Assembly: GCA_000436535.1 (NCBI GenBank)
Contig: FR886332.1
Coordinates: 1-54,955 of the forward strand
Reading direction: 5' to 3'
Origin: Eubacterium sp. CAG:252
GTDB lineage: Bacteria; Bacillota; Clostridia; Lachnospirales; Lachnospiraceae
Length of the DNA stretch: 54,955 nt
The notes beneath the pieces are model-generated. The model did not search any database and was not told the DNA's origin. It was given only the letters and a program-made list of their open reading frames with translations. The position numbers and the translations under genes are program-made. Below, piece by piece: positions 34,545 through 43,367 of the stretch; the first letter of the stretch is position 1; every line of letters starts with the position of its first letter.

Positions 34545-36017
34545 TTATGCTCTGTGCATAGAGAAACCGTCAGTTTCGTAGTTCTTGATATTTTCATATA
34601 CTCCACGCGCATCAGCCTCTGCTAAGAGCTTATCTCTGTCCTTTGCAACAAGTGCTTCATTCTTGTTTGAATGATGATGACTAGGACCTCCGACACAACC
34701 GCCCTCACATGCCATACCTTCAACAAAGTCTGCCTGAAGCCTTCCCATTTTAAGAAGTGTAAGTGCTTTCTTACACTCTATTCCACCAGAACATTTTTCA
34801 ATAGTAAACTTAGATGGGTCTTCTCCTAATTCCTTCATACATTCGATAACTGCTGCTGTTACTCCGCCGCCATTACCAAATCTCTTACCGTATACACTTG
34901 CCTGCTGGTTTGCATTGGCTTCTGGCTCTATCTTAACACCCTTTGCCCTGAGCATTGCCCTGAACTCACCTACTGTAAGAACATAATCTGCATTTCCTTC
35001 TATAGAAGTATCTCTTCTCTCATCCTTCTTTGCAATACATGGTCCAACAAATACTGTAACAATATCTGGTTCCTTAGCTTTTAGCATTCTTGAAACAGCG
35101 CACATAGGAGATACTGTTGTTGAAATGTTATCTACAAGTTCTGGATAATGCTTCTTTATCATATTGACAAATGCTGGACAGCATGATGTAGTCATCTTTT
35201 TTCCCTCTGCATTAGCTTCAAGCCACTCCTTAGCCTCTGCGCCTGCTGTAAGGTCGCCGCCAATGGCTACTTCATACATATCATCAAAACCAATCTTCTT
35301 ACATGCTGTTCTTATACTATCCATAGTAATATCAGCACCAAATGAGCCTTCAATAGCCGGTGCTACCATGGCAACAACTTTCTTACCAGCCCTCATATCC
35401 TTAATGACATCAACTATATCTGTCTTTGAGCCGATAGCACCGAATGGACAGGCGTGTATACACTGACCACACTTAATACATTTGCTGTCATCTATCTCAC
35501 AAATTCCATTCTCGTCCATAGTTATGGCACCAACCGGACATATCTTCTTACATGGTCTTATAAGGTCAGCTATGGCATTATATGGACAGGCCTTAGCGCA
35601 CTGACCACACTCCTTACACTTATCAGGGTCGATATAAGCTCTGTCACGTCCCATTGACACAGCTCCGAACTTACATGCCTGCTGACAGGCTTTAGCCATA
35701 CATTTTCTACAGTTATCAGTTACTATGTAATGTGAAAGTGGACAATCGGCACATGCCGCTTCAATTACCTGTACAACATTATCTTTACCTGTCTTAGGCG
35801 TTTCTGATGGACACTTTCCCTCTGCAAGTCTTATTCTCTGTCTTACTACTTCTCTTTCCTTATATACACAGCATCTGTACTTAGCCTGTGGTCCCGGAAG
35901 AAGTTCATAAGGAAGGGCTTCCTTCTTCTCCTCAAGCTTTCCCTCAAATGCAAGCTTTGCAACCTGATATAATATTTCATGCTTTATCTTTAATATATTA
36001 GCATCTGTTGATAACAT
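34545..36017 (-). CDS. [FeFe] hydrogenase, group B type
   Basis: A 490-residue iron-sulfur enzyme that interconverts protons and H2, probably with ferredoxin. H-cluster motifs are TSCCPAFV near 278 (L1), GPCIAKKDE near 325 (L2) and EGMACEGGCVGG near 440 (L3). The usual L2 methionine (MPC) is replaced by glycine, a group B trait. The N-terminal half has several ferredoxin-like cysteine clusters, including CKECGQCAKACP and CIKCGQCIHACP, plus an extra cysteine-rich region (CRKCMAKACQQAC). No maturases (HydE, HydF, HydG) are nearby. It could evolve H2 or act as a sensor. The GGAGG site is strong. Confidence 0.93.
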   Translation of the reverse strand: MLSTDANILKIKHEILYQVAKLAFEGKLEEKKEALPYELLPGPQAKYRCCVYKEREVVRQRIRLAEGKCPSETPKTGKDNVVQVIEAACADCPLSHYIVTDNCRKCMAKACQQACKFGAVSMGRDRAYIDPDKCKECGQCAKACPYNAIADLIRPCKKICPVGAITMDENGICEIDDSKCIKCGQCIHACPFGAIGSKTDIVDVIKDMRAGKKVVAMVAPAIEGSFGADITMDSIRTACKKIGFDDMYEVAIGGDLTAGAEAKEWLEANAEGKKMTTSCCPAFVNMIKKHYPELVDNISTTVSPMCAVSRMLKAKEPDIVTVFVGPCIAKKDERRDTSIEGNADYVLTVGEFRAMLRAKGVKIEPEANANQQASVYGKRFGNGGGVTAAVIECMKELGEDPSKFTIEKCSGGIECKKALTLLKMGRLQADFVEGMACEGGCVGGPSHHHSNKNEALVAKDRDKLLAEADARGVYENIKNYETDGFSMHRA

Positions 36018-36209
36018 ATTACTTTCCTCCTGTTGGTATTTCTTTTATTAATTGGTATTCTGTAATTATTATATATATCGTATAATATTTATCATCTTAC
36101 ATAGTATAACATATAAATTTTAAGATTAAAGTACTTTATGGAGGAATTTGTTAAATTTTTAATTATCGTGAATTATTGTGGTCTGGAAGATTTATAGTGA
36201 ACACTGGAT

Positions 36210-36294
36210 AAAGCTACACACAACTGGTAATACATCATAAAATGCACTTGAAGCTTCTGGCATTGTTGATGTATGCACAGCTGTGTGTAGCTTT
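36210..36294 (-). other. Large imperfect hairpin downstream of copA
   Basis: Three nested stems: AAAGCTACACACA/TGTGTGTAGCTTT (36210-36222 with 36282-36294), ATACATCA/TGATGTAT (36230-36237 with 36267-36274) and AATGC/GCATT (36241-36245 with 36260-36264). It lies between the copA stop codon and the hydrogenase start. It may be the copper operon terminator, though the U tract is short, or a regulatory RNA structure. Confidence 0.6.
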
Positions 36295-36335
36295 ATTATG
36301 TCGTCCGTTTGTTAATAACTTGAATCAAACATCAC

Positions 36336-36548
36336 TTATGCATTAATTCCAGTAACCTTATAATCCTGCTCCTCAACCGCATTTTTAAGAACATCATCTG
36401 CAACCTCTGCTGTAAGTGTAACAACTGCTGTTCCATTTTCGTGGCTTACTACTGCTTCACTTACACCTTCAACTGCCTCTAAAGCCTTCTTAACTCTTGC
36501 CTCGCAGTGTCCGCACATCATACCTTCAATATTCATTGTCTTTGTCAT
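36336..36548 (-). CDS. Possible CopZ copper chaperone made by internal initiation within copA
   Basis: The last 70 codons of copA form a complete HMA domain: MTKTMNIEGMMCGHCEARVK, ending in DYKVTGINA, the usual length of free CopZ. The in-frame ATG at 36548 has its own ribosome binding site, AGAGGT, seven bases upstream, in a stretch that is linker in the fusion. This suggests that a free chaperone can be translated from the same mRNA. Whether it is used cannot be seen from sequence. Confidence 0.5.
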   Translation of the reverse strand: MTKTMNIEGMMCGHCEARVKKALEAVEGVSEAVVSHENGTAVVTLTAEVADDVLKNAVEEQDYKVTGINA

Positions 36549-39230
36549 AATAATTACCTCTTTCTTTTCTTTATTACTAGATATATTATCTTTACCAGTA
36601 TTACCGGCTATAACATTGGTGTCAATGACACCACTATTACCATTAACTTCAGCTCTGTTACTAATACCTGCATTGCTATTAACATCAACTCTGCCATCAC
36701 CAGCACCCGCATTAACTTCACTTCTGTCACTTGAACCTGCAGATACCACAAGACCTTTTCTTAACGCTATCCTTTTATACCTTGCATCTCTTGATGTATC
36801 ATACACCTTCACAAGATTAAGCCTTAATGCATTAGTTACTACACAGAAGCTTGAAAGGCTCATCGCTGCTGCTCCAAACATAGGGTTCATCTGCCATCCA
36901 AGAAGATGTATCCATGCTCCTGCGGCAAGCGGTATTCCTATAATATTGTATATAAACGCCCAGAAAAGATTTTCATGTATATTTCTTATAGTTCTGTGAC
37001 TAAGCCTTATAGCTGCTGCCACATCACTTAACCTGCTCTTCATAAGCACAACATCTGCGGCATCTATAGCTACATCTGTACCAGCTCCTATCGCTATACC
37101 GATATCAGCAGCTGTAAGTGCAGGTGCATCATTGATACCATCGCCGACCATAATAACCTTGCCCTTTTCCTTAAGTCGGCGTATCTCCTTTTCCTTTCCG
37201 TCTGGAAGTACTCCGGCTACTACCTCATCAACTCCGGCTATCTTACCTATTGCATTGGCGCTCTTCTCATTATCACCTGTTATCATAACAACATAAAGTC
37301 CCATGTCTTTAAGCTGCTTAATAGCCTCCGGACTGTCCGCCTTTATTGTATCTGCTACCGCAATTATTCCTAAGAACTCTTTATCAGTAGCAAAAAACAT
37401 AGGTGTCTTTCCATTTTCTGACAAATGTTCTGATACATTTATCATATCTGACGGAATATCAGTTATCTCACTTATATATCGTGCATTACCACCATATATC
37501 TTAAGCTCATCTGAAGCCTTAATACCCTCCTCAGGTATATCAGTATTATATACAGCCTGTCCGAAAAGTCCATTTCCAGCAACTGCTTTTGAATCAGTTA
37601 TTGTAAGGATTGAAGCATAATCTGTTGTATCTTTCTGCTGTAATTTTCCTGTAATATCTGCTATCTGATTATCAGCCTGATTTCCTGTTGAAGACAGATT
37701 TCCTGCTTTTACCTGCTTAATTCCTGCCTCTGGACCATCAGCATCTGCATAATTAACAATAGCCTTTGCAAGAGGATGCTCACTTCTTGCTTCTAATATC
37801 TTGGCAATAGAAACAAGACTTTTGTCTGATACCCCTGCTGCCGGATATATGTCTGTCACAACAGGCTCACCTGCTGTTATCGTACCAGTCTTATCAAGAG
37901 CTACAATCTGCATTTTTCCAGTCTGTTCAAGCGATATTGCAGTCTTAAACATAATACCATTCTTAGCACCGACACCATTACCAACCATAATGGCAACTGG
38001 TGTTGCAAGTCCGAGTGCACAAGGGCAGCTTATTACAAGTACTGATATTCCTCTTGCCAGTGCAAAACCGACACTCTGTCCTGCGATAAGCCATATTACT
38101 ATAGTTGCAAATGCAATCGCTATAACTGCTGGTACAAACACACCTGACACTTTATCTGCTATCTTTGCAATAGGTGCTTTGGTTGCCGCTGCATCACTTA
38201 CCATCTGGATTATCTGTGAAAGTGTTGTATCCTCACCAACTCTTGTAGCCTGACACTTAAGATAACCTGAAGTATTAAGAGTTGCCGCTGATACTGTATC
38301 TCCAACAGTCTTATCAACTGGTATGCTCTCACCTGTAAGTGCTGACTCATTGACAGCGCTGCTTCCTTCCAAGACTTCGCCATCTACAGGTATATTTTCA
38401 CCTGGCTTAACTACAAATATATCGCCCTTTGATACCTGCTCAACAGGAACCTGCTTTTCCTCACCATCTATTACTACTGTTGCTGTTGTTGCAGCAAGCT
38501 TCATAAGACTTTTCAGTGCATCGGTTGTCTTACCCTTTGAATGTGCTTCAAGCATTTTTCCTATAGTTATAAGAGTAAGTATCATAGCTGCCGACTCAAA
38601 GTAGAACTCATGCATATAGTGCATAACTCCGTCCATATCCATACGCATCTGTGCATCTGTCATCGCAAATAATGCATATGTGCTGTATACAAATGCTGCT
38701 CCTGAACCAAGCGCAACAAGTGTATCCATATTCGGTGAGCCGTGCAGGGCACTTTTCATACCGCTTATGAAAAATCTCTGATTTATAACCATAATTATTA
38801 TTGTAAGCAGCATCTGGATAAGTCCCATGGCTACGTGGTTGTTTTCTAATACCTTTGGAAGCGGCCATCCCCACATCATATGTCCCATACTAAAGTACAT
38901 AAGTATAAGTAAAAATACTAATGATGACACAAGTCTTTTAGCTAACAATGGTGTGGTAGTGTCCTTAAGTGACTCCTCAAGCCCTGATATAACAGAATTA
39001 CCACCACTGCCATTAGATGCTTTACTTCCGCTATCCTTTGCAGATGCACCGTAACCGGCATCCACAACTGCCTTTATTACTGCGGTATCTGATGCAGTTC
39101 CTTCCACTCCCATAGAATTGGTAAGCAGGCTTACAGAACAGCTTGTAACACCATCTACCTTTGACACTGCCTTTTCGACTCTTGCCTGGCATGCTGCACA
39201 TGTCATTCCTGTAACATTATATTGTTTCAC
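36336..39230 (-). CDS. copA: Copper-exporting P1B-type ATPase fused to a C-terminal CopZ-like domain
   Basis: A 964-residue ATPase expected to pump Cu(I) out of the cell. The N-terminal HMA has MTCAAC at 9-14. The membrane CPC is in ISCPCALGLATP near 400, the phosphorylated Asp in DKTGTITAGE near 447, and MVGDGINDAPAL comes later. The nucleotide domain contains a Gln/Asn/Thr-rich insertion (AGNLSSTGNQADNQ region). After the normal end (ALRLNLVKVYD) comes an Asn/Gly-rich linker of ~12-residue repeats, then a second HMA domain with CGHC near 906. Start is GTG with AAAGGA seven bases upstream. It follows csoR and a small HMA membrane protein. Confidence 0.94.
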   Translation of the reverse strand: MKQYNVTGMTCAACQARVEKAVSKVDGVTSCSVSLLTNSMGVEGTASDTAVIKAVVDAGYGASAKDSGSKASNGSGGNSVISGLEESLKDTTTPLLAKRLVSSLVFLLILMYFSMGHMMWGWPLPKVLENNHVAMGLIQMLLTIIIMVINQRFFISGMKSALHGSPNMDTLVALGSGAAFVYSTYALFAMTDAQMRMDMDGVMHYMHEFYFESAAMILTLITIGKMLEAHSKGKTTDALKSLMKLAATTATVVIDGEEKQVPVEQVSKGDIFVVKPGENIPVDGEVLEGSSAVNESALTGESIPVDKTVGDTVSAATLNTSGYLKCQATRVGEDTTLSQIIQMVSDAAATKAPIAKIADKVSGVFVPAVIAIAFATIVIWLIAGQSVGFALARGISVLVISCPCALGLATPVAIMVGNGVGAKNGIMFKTAISLEQTGKMQIVALDKTGTITAGEPVVTDIYPAAGVSDKSLVSIAKILEARSEHPLAKAIVNYADADGPEAGIKQVKAGNLSSTGNQADNQIADITGKLQQKDTTDYASILTITDSKAVAGNGLFGQAVYNTDIPEEGIKASDELKIYGGNARYISEITDIPSDMINVSEHLSENGKTPMFFATDKEFLGIIAVADTIKADSPEAIKQLKDMGLYVVMITGDNEKSANAIGKIAGVDEVVAGVLPDGKEKEIRRLKEKGKVIMVGDGINDAPALTAADIGIAIGAGTDVAIDAADVVLMKSRLSDVAAAIRLSHRTIRNIHENLFWAFIYNIIGIPLAAGAWIHLLGWQMNPMFGAAAMSLSSFCVVTNALRLNLVKVYDTSRDARYKRIALRKGLVVSAGSSDRSEVNAGAGDGRVDVNSNAGISNRAEVNGNSGVIDTNVIAGNTGKDNISSNKEKKEVIIMTKTMNIEGMMCGHCEARVKKALEAVEGVSEAVVSHENGTAVVTLTAEVADDVLKNAVEEQDYKVTGINA

Positions 39231-39247
39231 ATCTATTTCCTTTCTTT

Positions 39248-39610
39248 TTATGCGTTCTTTATATCTACCACCTTGAAGTCCAGTCTTTCTATAGTTCTTC
39301 TGATTGTTTCATTATCAACCGGCTTATCCATCTGTATAGTGGCAATTTTCTTTTTAAGATTAACTTCGCATGAAGCTCCATCTATCCTGTTTATCTGGTG
39401 TTCAATACTGTTCTTGCAGTTCTCACAGTGCATACCGTCTATAGTTACTATCTTTGTTGCAATAATATCGCCTGTAAGCACCTTCTTGTCCTCCTTGATA
39501 GAACCGCCGCCACCGCAGCAGCCGCCTTCGCCCTTACCATGCTGTATACCACTTTTTACTGCAAATATAACTACTATCACAAGTACTACTAATATAACCG
39601 CTGTTCCCAT
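39248..39610 (-). CDS. Small membrane protein with cysteine cluster and HMA domain
   Basis: A 120-residue protein: one membrane helix (about 3-18), a Gly/Cys segment GCCGGGGS near 30, then an HMA domain with MHCENC near 60 and typical betaalphabeta pattern to the end. The first part resembles FeoB-associated Cys-rich membrane proteins; here it is joined to a metal-binding domain. It lies between csoR and copA (17 bases before copA), so it probably handles copper at the membrane, perhaps delivering it to CopA. An ATG two codons earlier touches the GAGGT site, so the second ATG is preferred. Confidence 0.83.
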   Translation of the reverse strand: MGTAVILVVLVIVVIFAVKSGIQHGKGEGGCCGGGGSIKEDKKVLTGDIIATKIVTIDGMHCENCKNSIEHQINRIDGASCEVNLKKKIATIQMDKPVDNETIRRTIERLDFKVVDIKNA

Positions 39611-39684
39611 ATTCATACCTCTTTTCTGTAATCCTCTATCACCTCTGACTTACATAAAAAGCAGTACTCACAACTTTTTATTAC

Positions 39685-39760
39685 GTTTTTGGTGTCAGGC
39701 GGGTCATAAATTCAAAAATCTTATCGTGCAAACACGAACGGCTTTTTGACATTTTAACCT
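39685..39760. other. Gap between csoR and the HMA gene with a small hairpin
   Basis: TCGTG-caaa-CACGA (39724-39737) forms a hairpin followed on the minus strand by TAAGATTTTTG, a possible weak terminator after csoR. The neighbouring GGTGTCAGGCGGGTCATAAA vaguely resembles part of the dispersed repeat. Confidence 0.35.
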
Positions 39761-39774
39761 TACATTATAAAATA

Positions 39775-40080
39775 TTACTTCATAAACTTCTGAAGGGTCA
39801 TAACAAGCTCATCAACTACCTCATCATCACCATTTTTAATATCATCAACAACACATGTTTTTATATGATTAGCTAACAGTGCCTTATCAAATGCTGTCAA
39901 TGCGGCATTGGCTGCCTGTGCCTGATTAAGTATATCTATACAGTAGGCATCATTCTCAACCATACCATATATGCCTCTTATCTGACCTTCAATTCTCTTT
40001 AGTCTGTTTAAAAGAAGCTTTTTCTCTGAATCTGTACGCTCCTTTTTCTTCCCACAACAACACATTTTTTCTTCTGACAT
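39775..40080 (-). CDS. csoR: CsoR-type copper-sensing repressor
   Basis: A 101-residue all-helical repressor of the CsoR/RcnR family that releases DNA on binding Cu(I). It has the Cu ligands Cys in DAYCIDILNQ, His in LLANHIKTC and Cys four residues later, in the standard C-H-C arrangement. The N-terminus carries an extra CCC cluster (KMCCCGKKK), which could add metal binding. The frame extends 18 codons upstream, but ATG 40080 with GGAGG five bases upstream is chosen. It leads the copper operon, and its operator lies in the promoter at 40167-40195. Confidence 0.93.
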   Translation of the reverse strand: MSEEKMCCCGKKKERTDSEKKLLLNRLKRIEGQIRGIYGMVENDAYCIDILNQAQAANAALTAFDKALLANHIKTCVVDDIKNGDDEVVDELVMTLQKFMK

Positions 40081-40166
40081 ACCTGCCTCCATATCCTGCA
40101 CCCGGCATATAACCATATATGTACATATGCACATCTTTTATAATAGCTATTATTGTTCACACACAT

Positions 40167-40195
40167 AATATATACCCCCTCTGGGTATATTGCAA
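40167..40195 (-). promoter_or_regulatory. Copper operon promoter with embedded CsoR operator
   Basis: On the minus strand TTGCAA (40195-40190), a 17-bp spacer and TATATT (40172-40167) form the promoter. The spacer is the operator: ATATACCC-ccTCT-GGGTATAT (40170-40190), an 8-5-8 palindrome like known CsoR boxes (ATACCC...GGGTAT). Repressor bound here would block RNA polymerase directly. Confidence 0.85.
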
Positions 40196-40295
40196 GAGGA
40201 AATTTTATTTTTTATCGGAGATATTTTCTCATTTACAAAAATTATGTTTTCTTTAATCACTTAATCATTTTTATATATACTTTAATAATGTCAAT

Positions 40296-40345
40296 AAAAG
40301 GACATCCCATCCGGCAGCTACGCCAGATGACATGTCCTCTTTATA
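40296..40345 (-). terminator. Terminator downstream of the acyltransferase/GT8 cluster
   Basis: GGACAT-ATC-GGC pairs with GCC-GAT-ATGTCC (40300-40337), interrupted by small symmetric bulges, and is followed on the minus strand by TTTTATT. It is about 180 bases after the last gene's stop codon. Confidence 0.65.
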
Positions 40346-40518
40346 ATTTTGCATTATTTTATATTGTTCTATAACCACTATCATTAACAGTCAGATTTCT
40401 GAACATATTTAATACCAGCTTCATTCCAGCCATTCTCATAAATATAATACGCTACTAAGCTTTCTTTGAAAATCGTCTGCTATATGAATAAGTATGTCAC
40501 AAATAAATATCCCTTATA

Positions 40519-41388
40519 TCAATCCGGTTCCCCGCACTTCCAGCCTGCTATGTCAGATGGTTCAAACGCATATTCAAGTGGCTTTCCATACGCCTTTTCA
40601 TATGCTTCCTTTTTCTGCTTATAGTCCTTTTTCATCATCTCAAAACTGTTATCTCTTTCGCTTTTTTCCGGGTCAGGATATATTGGGTCTAATATGTGAA
40701 GTATGTATCTTACTTTCTTGAACTCTTCCGTATCATCCTTTTTCATGTCCTTCATCTCAACAAAGCATGATATTATCGGAACATTAAACTTTGCAGCATA
40801 CAGGTATGCACCACGCTTAGGTGGTCTTGGCTTTCTATAATTAAACCACATTTCCTGCTCAGGATATATAAGAATATACTCTTTCTTATTAACTAAAAGA
40901 TTGTTAAGCGTTCTGTAAAAATGCCTGTTCATATAATCCTTATCTTTGCTTATAGGAATTTCATCAGCATATCTCATAAGGAAACCCAGAATTCCTTTCA
41001 TCGCAAAGTTCGTATCCTGACTTACTATAAACATTCTATACCTTCCGGCACGCTTTATGCCATGGCGCACAATCGTTGTATCAACCGGATTAAAATGATT
41101 ACTTGTTATTATCGCACCTGTCTTTATGTGTCTTATCTTCTTAATTCCAACAATCTTTGTCGTTGCATTAGCACCAAGTGTTGCAACATCAACCATACGT
41201 CTTGCAAGCCAGTTGCGGTAGTGATAAGGAATTTCATTACGCTGCTTTACATACTTTCCTAACAGTCTTTTCCGCTCTATATTGTTAAGCTCAGGGTCGC
41301 CGATTTCAACTTTATCGTTAAAATGTCCGCTGTCGGCTGCATCCTTGATATTCTTAATAACCTCTTTTTTGCTGCCACCAATAATCAT
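40519..41388 (-). CDS. PlsC-like lipid acyltransferase
   Basis: A 289-residue 1-acylglycerol-3-phosphate acyltransferase-like protein. Motif I NHFNPVD near 97-103 has the H-x4-D pair, and motif III is the IYPEQEMWFNYRKPRPPKRGAYLYA stretch near 183. It has no obvious membrane helix; the N-terminal ~90 residues are charged. It is the last of four genes (acyltransferase, GT8, GT8, acyltransferase) on the minus strand and overlaps the preceding GT8 gene by four bases. A role in assembling an acylated glycolipid or glycopolymer is inferred from context. Confidence 0.87.
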   Translation of the reverse strand: MIIGGSKKEVIKNIKDAADSGHFNDKVEIGDPELNNIERKRLLGKYVKQRNEIPYHYRNWLARRMVDVATLGANATTKIVGIKKIRHIKTGAIITSNHFNPVDTTIVRHGIKRAGRYRMFIVSQDTNFAMKGILGFLMRYADEIPISKDKDYMNRHFYRTLNNLLVNKKEYILIYPEQEMWFNYRKPRPPKRGAYLYAAKFNVPIISCFVEMKDMKKDDTEEFKKVRYILHILDPIYPDPEKSERDNSFEMMKKDYKQKKEAYEKAYGKPLEYAFEPSDIAGWKCGEPD

Positions 41389-42353
41389 AATCTTACCTTT
41401 TCACCACTTTCAAGTACTTTTCTAAATGTTACTTCAGTATCCGCATTAGTTCCTGCTCTCCTGAAAAGGTCAAGAAGATGTGCATGGTCATCTTCCTTCT
41501 GCTTGTCTGTATAAGCTGCCTTATACGCCTTTATCTTATCATAATATACAGACTGCTTTGCATATTCCCAGAAATAATCCTGATACTGGATATCATCATA
41601 GCACCATGGCTTATCGAAAAGATTGTAGTGGATAATCTTTGGATTCTCTATCTCTGGTTTATTTCTGTTTGGCATGGCATCCCAACATGAATCAAGATAT
41701 TCTATCTTTCCATAGCACATAGAATTAAGGTAATCCTGGTCAGGTGCAACACAGTCAAAGTGGTACTTGTTAAGAAGGTACAGAAAATGCTCTGCAAGAT
41801 GTACATTTCTAAGTTCCTTCATATTCATAAGAAGCATACCTGAGTTAAAATAATCACCAAGCTTAAGCCCAAGTGATTCTGTCATATATCTCTGAAGCTC
41901 AGGTACATCATTGACTGAACCATCTGTCACAACACCAATCAGGTTATCGTGCATATCTGTGTCGTATAATTCTGATATATCTCCTGGAACTATTATATCA
42001 CTGTCGATATATATAGCCTTATCATACTCAGGATACATATCTGGAATAAATATTCTGAAATATATAGTCATAGTAAAGTAGTCAGAACGAAGCCTGTTCT
42101 CAATTCGGTCTGTTATCATATCAAGGCTCTGCTTCATAAACTTAAATTCCATCTCAAAGTTAGGATAATCCTCAACAAGCTTTGCAAGATTATTCCTGTT
42201 TTCCTCATTAAGCTCCTGATACACAACTATTATCTTATATCTTCTGTCTTTTGATGCATTTTTAATAAGTGATATAAGTGCAACATGAAGATATGGTGCG
42301 TATCCGTCATCGATTGTGAAAAATATAGGTATTAATTCCTGTTTCTTGTACAT
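41385..42353 (-). CDS. GT8-family glycosyltransferase
   Basis: A 322-residue retaining glycosyltransferase of family 8 (LgtC/glycogenin/GspA-like), using a nucleotide sugar and Mn2+. Seen: IPIFFTIDDGYAPYLHVALISLIKNA near 8-33, the DxD motif YIDSD near 112, FNSGMLLMNMKELR near 149, PDQDYLNSMC near 185 and the C-terminal HYNLFDKPW near 227. It has no signal peptide. It lies in the acyltransferase-GT8 cluster and is coupled to the downstream acyltransferase by a 4-base overlap. Donor sugar unknown. Confidence 0.92.
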   Translation of the reverse strand: MYKKQELIPIFFTIDDGYAPYLHVALISLIKNASKDRRYKIIVVYQELNEENRNNLAKLVEDYPNFEMEFKFMKQSLDMITDRIENRLRSDYFTMTIYFRIFIPDMYPEYDKAIYIDSDIIVPGDISELYDTDMHDNLIGVVTDGSVNDVPELQRYMTESLGLKLGDYFNSGMLLMNMKELRNVHLAEHFLYLLNKYHFDCVAPDQDYLNSMCYGKIEYLDSCWDAMPNRNKPEIENPKIIHYNLFDKPWCYDDIQYQDYFWEYAKQSVYYDKIKAYKAAYTDKQKEDDHAHLLDLFRRAGTNADTEVTFRKVLESGEKVRL

Positions 42354-42404
42354 TTTTAATCTCCTTTTCTTACTGCTCCGATGAGCATATATTCAATTAT
42401 AATT

Positions 42405-43271
42405 TCAGGGTCGAATGTCTGCCTCCGCCTGCCCCGCGCTTTTCATACTCTCCTTAATATCATAGTACTTCGCAAAAAGCGCTCCATACTCTGACTCAGG
42501 TATATGGAGTATTGTTGTAACTTCTTCTGTCTGCCACGGCTTTACAGTTTCCGTCCTCACATACGGGAAGAACCTAAAATGTGTTGTAAAGTGCTGGAAC
42601 ACTGTATCGCTGTGCAGTCTTCTCTGGTCGTTATACTTTATTTCACATATGCGTTTTGACACCGACAGCTTATTTAATGCCGACTGGTCAGGCATAAACA
42701 TCTGCTTTGTCGTACACATATGACGGCAGCTGCTAAGAAGTCCTGTCTTTCTTAACTCACACATATTCATAAGAAGAACTCCTGAGTTAAGATAATCCCT
42801 TTTAAATATATTTTTTCTAAAAAACCAGCTTCCATAATAATCAAGCACACCTGCTATCTCAACACCATCCATGTTCTGGTAGTAAAAATCGCCAAAATCC
42901 CTGCGGCATATCACATCGGTGTCAAGATAAAGAATTCTGTCCGGAATTTCATCTATCTTATCCGCAAACAGCCTTAACATACAACATGGTGTAAATCTTG
43001 TTGAAAGGTTCGCATCCGGTGTTTCATCTTTAAAAAGGTCTGTTGTATCTATCAGCTTAGTGTATAACCTGTCGTCATACTGTGCTGAAACTGTTTCATT
43101 CAGATAGTCCACAAATGTCTGCTCTATCGGACTATATATCCTGCCATTCATAGACATATCAAGTGTAAGGACATATATATCAAGATGTTCCTGCGTATTC
43201 TCTAATAAAGAAAGAACAGCGATAAGCAGCCCATCCTGTACATTTCTGTCGCCACAAAATAATATATTCAT
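42405..43271 (-). CDS. Second GT8-family glycosyltransferase
   Basis: A 288-residue GT8 protein starting MNILFCGDRNVQDGLLIAVLSLLENT. The DxD motif is YLDTDVICRRDF near 117, followed by LNSGVLLMNMCELRKT near 154 and PDQSALNKLS near 188. The C-terminal His region (FQHFTTHFRFFPY...VKPWQ) is more divergent than in its neighbour, so the donor or acceptor may differ. It lies 51 bases upstream of the first GT8 gene. The ribosome binding site, GGAG, is about 12 bases from the ATG. Confidence 0.9.
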   Translation of the reverse strand: MNILFCGDRNVQDGLLIAVLSLLENTQEHLDIYVLTLDMSMNGRIYSPIEQTFVDYLNETVSAQYDDRLYTKLIDTTDLFKDETPDANLSTRFTPCCMLRLFADKIDEIPDRILYLDTDVICRRDFGDFYYQNMDGVEIAGVLDYYGSWFFRKNIFKRDYLNSGVLLMNMCELRKTGLLSSCRHMCTTKQMFMPDQSALNKLSVSKRICEIKYNDQRRLHSDTVFQHFTTHFRFFPYVRTETVKPWQTEEVTTILHIPESEYGALFAKYYDIKESMKSAGQAEADIRP

Positions 43272-43367
43272 TATATTACATATCTCCCATAATTATTATA
43301 AATGTCTTATCCATCTATGATACTGTCTTAACAGAGCCTTAAACATCAATAATATTGTAATAATGCC

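Noticed and set aside
40395..40518. Gene remnant downstream of the acyltransferase
   Set aside because: No frame with start signals or recognisable homology was found.
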